Positions 56,906 through 64,000 of a stretch of DNA of 64,000 nt are shown piece after piece (position 1 is the stretch's first letter; each line of letters opens with the position of its first letter). Location of the stretch: NCBI GenBank assembly GCA_940337035.1, contig CALNHX010002800.1, forward strand, positions 103,471 to 167,470, read 5' to 3'. The translations under genes were made by a program, and so were the position numbers. This DNA is from Agriotes lineatus. Its lineage: Eukaryota; Arthropoda; Insecta; Coleoptera; Elateridae. The notes under the pieces were generated by a model. That model was given only the letters and a program-made list of their open reading frames with translations. It was not told where the DNA came from and searched no databases.

Positions 56906-57250
56906 GAGCGGCACCTATGTTTAATACGTCACTGAGTTGTCAAACAATGTTGCCTTAGTGTGTGTCTGTGTACTAAAATGAAATAGAACTGTGAACATGT
57001 AGTTTTAACAGTTTCCTACTTGTTTCAGTATATGTGAAATCTATATTTGTTAAGGTGGTACCCAGCCTTGCAATTATTTTTATTTGAAACGATACATATC
57101 TTTACTTCCACGTAAACGTAGAAACATAGTTTCGTATTTGGGTAAGTTCTTTAAGAACTTACCCATGCAGAACTTAGATGTTCATGCCTTAATCTTTTCC
57201 AAGTACATCTGGATTTGAATGAAATAATAATTTGCTATTATACGTAGATA
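56906..57250. other. Short unassigned stretch
   Basis: AT-rich DNA with a small inverted AAGTTCTTTAAGAACTT. Nothing else is recognised. Confidence 0.3.
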
Positions 57251-57252
57251 TA

Positions 57253-59775
57253 CAGGGTCCAGCTACGAAGAGGGGGTGGAAGTTATTTTGAAAGCTATAA
57301 GAGTTACATGAATATTGTGTATATAAAAGTTGTAAGTACGAAGGTGGTGCACATTGCTAAAATAGTGCTGATTATACAGGGCGTCTCAAGAAAGTGTGGT
57401 GAATCAAACTTACTTTTTTTTTAATATAATGCCCTACATTTGGGTGGCTTAAAAGTTTTGCATTGAAATACTCATCATTTTGATGTCAAGTTGTATGGGT
57501 CTAACTTCAACTGTTTTGGAGATATTAACGATTTTATTCAAAAAAATGCTGAACTTCAGGTGGCTGCTGTAAGCAACAGAAAACAATTGAAGGAACGAAA
57601 AGGCTACCAAAAAATTATGATTTTTGTTAACTACCTTTCAAGTGTAAAATGGTGGATCTGAGTATTAATGCTATACAGGAGGCTCAACATTTGTAAATTT
57701 AATGATTTCAATTTTTTTTTCAAATTGAACGCCCTGTATATTTTTGTATTTTTGAAAAGACCTATAAATGGGCTTTCTTTTGATATGTTACTTCATACCA
57801 CTGAGTTCAATTATTTTTCAGATATGCATATTTGAACATAAAAGCAATTTAAGCCCCTTATGATGTTTTATTTCAAGGGATACCAAACAAATGCCAAAAG
57901 CTTGAGCTCTTCAAAAATAAAAACACAAAACCAGGTTTATAAAATATAAATTCAGTCAGTGTTGATACAAGGAATAATAAACACGAAAAAAACATAAATG
58001 CAGGAATAAATTAATTCCAAGGTCAAATAAAATCAGATTAAAAAAACAAAAGCCAATACACCAAAACTTATACGTAATTACATTAAATGTTCAAATAGTT
58101 CTCCTTTCTTGCTCTGAGTATTAAAGCTGTACAGAGAACTCATAATTAGCAAATATAATTATTTTGATTTACTTGAATGGAACACCCTGTATTTTTAAAA
58201 AGTACTTTTTTTACGACCCACCAGAAAATATGCAGTTTTGCCGGTCATGATCGGAAAACGGGCATCAGGGACCGGTAAAAGCTTTTATTTCACCTTGACT
58301 TGTTAAAAGGTCGTTTACTGTTGTCAGAACTGACTTGGTAAACGAGTCTTTACAGGCAGGGTGCCTGTAAAATGCTACTGTCGTCTGAAAACTGACTCGC
58401 TAAATGACTCTACAGGCACGGTGCCTGTAAAATGTTGCCCTGGTGACTTTACAAGCACCTTGTTTTCTAATAATCACATCCTTCATTAATCACTAATATT
58501 AATTTTTAGTATGTTCAGCAAGAGGAAATAAAACGTTGTACGCGGCTCTCTTGCAATTAGCCTTTATTGGGGCTCACCGGATTATAGGGCTCGTTCCTAC
58601 GTCGCTCTCCCTGCAAATTATCCGGCTCGCCCATAAAGGCTAATTTACTAAGCTTGCCATGTCAATAACTATTGCCGGTCCCTGATGCCTTCGTTACTAT
58701 GGAAACAAGTTGGTGTTATTATTTGGATAAGTCAACTAATAGATACTGAAGTCATATTTTTTTTTTGAATTTTTTAAAGTAAATTCGCAAGTTTAAAAGT
58801 ATGGACTCTAATGTCGTAAAAAAATATTGTACGATACATTACCGGAAAGTGTTTTGCAGGTTTCCCCTAGCTTCCAGGGAATCTACTTGGTGCTACCTCC
58901 AAAACACTATTTTCCAGTCTTGTAACTTAAATTACTATTAATGAGCTTTCTTCTGACATTTCATTTCCTATTTCAAAATTCAATCAGTTTTCAAATTAAT
59001 TTTTTCCTGCTTTTTTTTGTTCTCTTTATATTTATTATTTCTAGTTTTGAGTAGTGGCTCGATTTTTGTTTTCTAAACTTATTTTTATCTTTTGTTTGGA
59101 GAACTCAAGTGTTGAAATCATTATTTTAACGGCGTTTGTTTTTTATCCCTCGAAATAAAGCATCTTAAGGGGCTTAAATTGTTTTTATGTTCAAACACGC
59201 ATATCTGAAAAACAGTTGAACTTAGAGGTATGAAGTAACATATCAAAAGAAAGCTCATTAAAAGGGCTTCTCAAAAATACAAAAATATACAGGGCGTTCT
59301 ATTTGAAAAAAAATCGAAATCATTAAATTTGCAAATGTTGAGCACCCTGTATAGCATTAATACCCAGATCCACCATTTTACACTTGAAAGGTAGTTCACG
59401 AAAATCATAATTTTTTGGTAGCATTTTCCTTCCTTCAATTGTTTTCTGTTGCTTACAGCAGCCGCCTGAAGTTTAGCATTTTTTTTTTAATAAAATCGTT
59501 AATATCTCCAAAACAGTTGACGTTAGACCCATACAACTTGATATCAAAATGATAAGTATTTCAATGCAAAACTTTTAAGCTACCCAAATATACGACATTC
59601 CATATAAATAAAAAGTAAGTTTGATTCGCCACACTTTTTTGAGACACCCTGTATAATCAGCACTATTTTAGTAATGTGCACCACCTTCGTACCTACAACT
59701 TTTATATACACAATATTCATGTAACTCTCATAGTTTTCGAAATATCTTCCACCCCCGCTTCATTGCCGGACCCTG
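57253..59775. mobile_element. Giant foldback element with ~620-bp arms, TA target
   Basis: CAGGGTCC at 57,253 and GGACCCTG ending at 59,775 lie between TA dinucleotides. The first ~620 bases (to about 57,880) are the inverted complement of about 59,150-59,775: GGTGGTGCACATTGCTAAAA, TGGTGGATCTGAGTATTAAT and many others pair. The ~1.2-kb middle includes two tandem ~55-bp units with GGCACGGTGCCTGTAAAATG (58,340-58,440), a palindromic GGCTC/GAGCC-rich segment (58,545-58,650), and a CACCCTGTA string (58,180). No transposase is seen. A truncated relative is at 17,605-18,360. Confidence 0.8.
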
Positions 59776-59777
59776 TA

Positions 59778-60270
59778 TACTTCATCTTCTGTTCTTTAAG
59801 GGCCATTTACACGAACAAGAATTTCTGGTACAGTGACGTTACAAGTTCTCTCTGTCTAACATTCAGGTGTATTAGAAGGAAACAAACAATGTCTTATAAA
59901 TCCGTTCCTACCAGACACATTTTACCGACAAACTGGAACATGCGCTACACTCTACCAAGTTTTCGTTAAAGGTTTCAACTTCACGCAAGCGCATTTTTTG
60001 CAAATCCACAATACTAACCTGTTTTTTGTAGACTTGAATTCATAAACATAACATCTTCGTTGTGTGAGTAAACATGACTGTTAGGTGATTTTAAATTTTG
60101 TTCTTTTCTCAAATACAAGTTTAGTGTTAAAAATGCGGTAGTGGAAAAGAGAATAAATTCAATTGCTGATCCAATAAAACTCTTTTGAGGTTATGTTTCT
60201 ATTTCATATTAAATAGATTGGTAGGACTGCATGACCGACAGCTGCAAGTGAATTTTAGTTTCTTATAACA
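59778..60270. other. Unassigned stretch
   Basis: AT-rich DNA with no supported feature. An open frame at 59,676-59,969 starts inside the foldback element and is not a gene. Confidence 0.3.
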
Positions 60271-60518
60271 AGAGATCAATAAAAAAACCAATTAGGGTAG
60301 GCTGTGATATGTTATACGTTTGGTAGTACTGAAGTGTATTGTCAGTCTATGTCAAATTCGAGATTTGCGGGTTAAGTTTTACGTCAGTCTGTGTCAAACA
60401 ACAAACAAAACCTAAGCTACTAATCTCGAATTTGGCATAGACTAACAATACACTTCAGTACTGCCAAACGTATAACACATATCACAGCCTACCCTAATTG
60501 GTTTTTTTATTGATCTCT
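60271..60518. mobile_element. Palindromic MITE with the shared core, third arm type
   Basis: A 248-bp hairpin. The outer arms AGAGATCAATAAAAAAACCA, AATTAGGGTAGGCTGTGATA and ACGTTTGG pair closely with the complement at the right. The core CAGTCTATGTCAAATTCGAG and GGTTAAGTTTTACGTCAG matches the other three palindromic elements. No TA or other target duplication is obvious (TAACAAGAGATC on the left, GATCTCTTACG on the right). Confidence 0.8.
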
Positions 60519-62879
60519 TACGTCCCGCTGGCTTTGTTCTATTTATAACTACACGTGTTCGATCAGCTGTCTTGGCACATTCACTTGCACACGCAAAATT
60601 TACAATGCGTTTTAAGCTAATTAATACAGAATGAGGAAACTGTTCAGTTTTATTACTAGCAGGATAATGGTTAAATACCAAAATTATGAAATATATTGCT
60701 ATACTTTCACGTATAGTGATATTAATCTGTCTATGAATTATATTTTTATTTTATCAATTTAAAATGGTCCTATTTATGATTTGAATATCAATAAATATTA
60801 TTTGTGCTAGCTCCTGAAAAATCAGGTGTGGATTCCTTTTATCTAGGTTTCTTATTTCTGAAATCTGATGTTCTGATTTTTAATTTTATTTTATATGTCA
60901 AAATAATTTCTGTCAAATGATATGTCAAACAGATTTGAAAATTAAACGACAAATACCAAATACCACTAGTACACAACAATATTAAAACAGTAAGTAATTC
61001 TTTAATAACTAATTCACCTTTATAGTCTTTATTTCCTTTTCTAGTAATTACCTTACTACTCAATATCACACACCGTTCACTCGAACTCAACCTCTTAAGT
61101 ACCTTTTCGCAGCAAAAGGTTCCATTGACAGACAAGATATCCAAACTGTCCAGAATCAGTGATGAAAACTTCTCCTACAGCATGTAACCAAACAGACCAA
61201 ATCTGCAGCCACCTAATTCCAGCACCGCATCTGCCAACTTCCTGAAATGTGCCTCCTCAACCAATGGTCCTTTTTTTGAACTCTCCCTCCTTATCACCAA
61301 ACAGTTTGACGTAATCCAATTCAATTAATATATGATGTCAAATGTAATTCTCCAATAAACTTGACTTAGTATTTTACTCCATTTATTCACATTTGTAGAT
61401 TAATTCTTCTTTTCCATTAGCTTTTTACCATATACTTGCAAGTGTCCTTAGTGTTATATCTTTACTTGTTCTTCGATTAAATTTTATTTTTATCTCACCA
61501 CGCCAATTTAGTATTTAACCCTTTTTATTCAAACATTACTTAATAAAAAATAGGATTTATTTTAATATTTTTAATTACACCAAAATTAGTTCAGATACAT
61601 TTTTTCAAATTTGTTCTAATCATTAAAAACAAAGTGCTTAATGATATCATTTTTCTACTTTTTACACTCTATCTCCTAATATTTGATTTCTACCTGCTAT
61701 TTATAGTCATTTATTTCGATTTAAGTTTTTGTCATTTCCTTCAAACCTTAATTTTTTTTAAAATATTTTTTAAATATATTATTTTTTAATCCATCTGTTT
61801 CTCATTTAGCCATATTCCACTCAATTATAAATTCTATTTTCCTTTCTAATTGCAAAATAATTATTCACATTTCCAATTCATATTTAAATAGATCTTGATT
61901 ATATTCAACTATTGTACTCCTGTAATCCTTTCTAAAATTGATTTTTATACCCCTGTGTATATCATTACAATATATAGTGACATGAATAAGTCCATTACGC
62001 TCCCTTGATCTATCAGTCATAGAGGTGCATTGGTAGTGTAGGAGTAAGAAGAAAAATTCGGTGGAATATAAATTTTAAATATTAGAATGCGCTGAAAATT
62101 GTGGAGAAGTATAATATTTCTAATCTTCATTTGTAATTCATTACCCGCTCTCTCCACAAAACGAAGTGCAGATGTACAGAGAAAACTTTCTGCACCTTAT
62201 TCATACCAGTGAAACCTTGAAAGTTCTAAAAAATTCAAGCCTAAAAACTGGAAGCGTAGAAAATGACAAAAATGGCCATAACTTTGCTATTTTCCATAAT
62301 GGAAAGGCAAAAATAAAACTATTTTTAAGAGGTAATTTTTTTTGTTCTATTGCTTCGAAAGTCGATCAATTTCGGCAGCGTTTAGCGGCCGAAAACTCCT
62401 ACTTTTTTACACTAGTAACTTCTACTTTTCGACAGTAATAACAATAACCATAGTAACAAAAAGTAACAACCATTTCTATTGGTCGAAATCAAAATAGACA
62501 CTCCCATTTTGCGGTATGATCATGACCTCGTCGACTTTTCCCGACCCCAATTATACAGTCATTTTATAATTTTAAAAAAAAAGCTTCCAAAGCAGTAGAA
62601 TAAAAAATTATGTATGTAACTCGCACGAAAACAGACTTTTAGACTCGCTATTATTAGACTTGCAGTTTCTGAGGTAGTTAAACATCCATCAATTTTTCCC
62701 CATTAATACCCTCAATTGATATCAGTAGCTCAATTGATATGTTACATAACCTAATTGTGAATCTTTTACTTTCTTTTGTCTATTTTGTCATCTCTTTGGA
62801 TTTTTTTTGCATCATTAGCAGATACTGGTCATTCTCTATTTCTGATTATCTTTTTATCAAATTCTAGCGGCTTTACTTT
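60519..62879. other. AT-rich region with dispersed-repeat patches
   Basis: GCTGGCTTTGTTCTATTTAT at 60,528 recurs at 44,920, and CATTCACTTGCACACGCAAAA at about 60,578 resembles 50,080-50,100. A plus-strand frame at 62,166-62,438 includes FRQRLAAENSYFFTLVTSTF and overlaps repeated TCxTACTTTT/AGTAAC strings, so it is probably repeat and not a gene. Nothing else is supported, and no further ZNFX1 exon was found. Confidence 0.35.
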
Positions 62880-63236
62880 ACAGGTTAGGTATGGAGTGTT
62901 TTAGCTTTAGGGCTGACAGTTCAGCTGCCACCTCCCTTAAAGTCTGGACTGGTAAGGGTTGGAGGTCTACTCCGTTAGACAATTCAGCTGTCAGTTCGGA
63001 GAACCTGGTCAGGAGAGAGGAGGAAGGTTCAGGAGAATGAATATCAAGTTTGAATGGACGTACAATCTTCTTTTATACCTTTCCGCTGCCGTTATCAGTG
63101 TACTCCTCTTAGGTTTCCATGGAGTCGGAAACGACGCCGTCGATCATTCAGCACGACTTTGCGCATACCGGGTGCAAATTTGTTATCATGAAACCGAGCG
63201 CAGATACATGTAACGCTCGATTAGGCGATGTAACAA
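62880..63236 (-). repeat. Candidate LTR or promoter block, minus strand
   Basis: On the minus strand, TGTTACATCGCC at 63,236 is followed about 155 bases later by GGTATAAAAGAAG (TATA box, complement of about 63,071-63,083). A GC-richer transcribed-looking segment with CTGACAGCTGAATTG repeats follows. The layout resembles the U3 of the solo LTRs here (TGTAAC start, TATA near position 190), but the sequence is not clearly homologous and no right border or duplication was found. Confidence 0.35.
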
Positions 63237-64000
63237 ATTTAATACATTTTGTGTATAATTAAAATTTGATGCAGGAGCTGGCGTTACAATTCCATGTTCC
63301 TATCTTCAATACTTTTTCTCTCTTCTGCTTTTTTTTTCTTTTTTGTGTTCAATTTCATTGCCCTCTTCATCTGATTATATTTTGTTTTTGTTTTGTCTGT
63401 TTGTTACCATACATCCATCATTTTTATCTTTACCATTTATTTCCATTTTTGTTGTCACATCTTTTTTGTTCATTAATAGTTTTTATGTACGACAGTGTGT
63501 AAAATTGACTTCTAGTTAGCAGTTTTAAGTTTGTAAAACAACTGTTTAATAACATGATTTCATTAGTCACGTCGTCAGCAGCGTGTTTTAAAATTTTTAA
63601 CCACGCAAAATTACGACCGGTTGCTAGTAATCCTAATCTAAGTAACAAACTCGAAGTTCTTCGACCTCAATGATGACACGGTCCAATCCCGGAAGTTGTT
63701 TGGTACTTAATGACAATGGCCGTGAAAGTCCCCGAAATCAATCCTAACTTACATTTCTGTCGTAGATAAAATATTGTACGTTACACATGCGTAAACCATC
63801 TTTACGCACTTTTATCATAAATTACTATTTGAAACCTGATCATCTTTTATTTTCAGACATCCTTCTTTTTTGTACCTACCATTAGTATTTGAGGTTAATT
63901 TCTATTTTTCACTTCCCCCTTGGGGTCTTCTTTCCTTTACCTTTTACTTCCCTGGCTACTTTTCTACTTAATTGCTGCTTGGATCGCCTGTTTTTTTAGG
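63237..64000. other. AT-rich window end, nothing recognised
   Basis: T-rich tracts (63,300-63,470) and no supported gene. The ZNFX1-like transcript presumably crosses this region as intron. Confidence 0.3.

Noticed and set aside
59676..59969. A 97-codon gene, with a related start at 18,261
   Set aside because: Both frames begin in the right arm of the giant foldback repeat. The shared N-terminus is repeat sequence and the C-termini differ.
62880..63236. A third copy of the solo LTR family
   Set aside because: Similar start (TGTTACA) and TATA placement, but no clear sequence homology to the other two and no right border, so it is kept only as a candidate promoter/LTR block.

Overview
This is an AT-rich, intron-bearing animal nuclear sequence, most likely from an insect. 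The evidence is one spliced ZNFX1-type RNA helicase gene surrounded by arthropod-style repeats: jockey/CR1-like and endonuclease-RT LINEs, mariner and IS630/Tc1-like transposase relics, hAT, PIF/Harbinger-like and TA-target MITEs, tRNA-derived SINEs and solo LTRs. The many CACCCTGTA-type element ends suggest a beetle or a similar insect, but I cannot fix the order from sequence alone. I see no bacterial, viral or organellar gene, no CRISPR array and no convincing functional tRNA gene.

Layout. 1-8.7 kb: unrecognised AT-rich DNA, two minus-strand DDE-transposase relics (about 3.06-3.52 and 7.20-7.72 kb), a decayed minus-strand LINE (3.6-6.4 kb) and SINE pieces. 8.7-14.6 kb: a SINE, LINE fragments, a 1.5-kb solo LTR with TGTT target duplications, an internally deleted transposase, and a dead mariner nested in a LINE. 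15.2-17.1 kb: a TA-target element with repeated GGGGTGAGATTGACC motifs and nested foldbacks. 19.4-25.3 kb: a composite between long inverted repeats (TTA targets, PIF/Harbinger-like) holding a MADF fragment, a 1-kb element with a perfect 7-bp duplication, a foldback, and a LINE carrying two SINEs. 25.7-28 kb: LINE remnants, one split by a hAT MITE. 28-31.9 kb: a 3.9-kb non-autonomous hAT element with 8-bp duplications, containing a long hairpin built of 21-bp units. 34.7-39 kb: repeats, a tRNA-like element with inverted ends, a LINE 3' end and a TA-flanked foldback MITE. 40-45 kb: no firm gene; an LTR-like promoter/poly(A) block near 43.2 kb.

45.3-55.0 kb: the only confident host gene, a plus-strand ZNFX1 homologue. 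Five coding exons give 1,201 complete codons: N-terminal ARM-like region, SF1/UPF1-type helicase, and the start of the NFX1 zinc-finger array. The fifth exon ends in phase 2 at a splice donor, and I find no next exon before the window ends. Intron 1 is mostly a minus-strand solo LTR, and intron 3 is only 57 nt with no stop codon.

55.2-64 kb: a satellite of 21-bp monomers in 225-240-bp higher-order units that folds back on itself, a 2.5-kb giant foldback element, another palindromic MITE and an LTR-like promoter block. Main themes: nested insertions whose ages can be ordered because removing the insert rejoins the host element; many long inverted repeats able to make hairpin RNA; and a shared palindromic core found in four elements with different termini.
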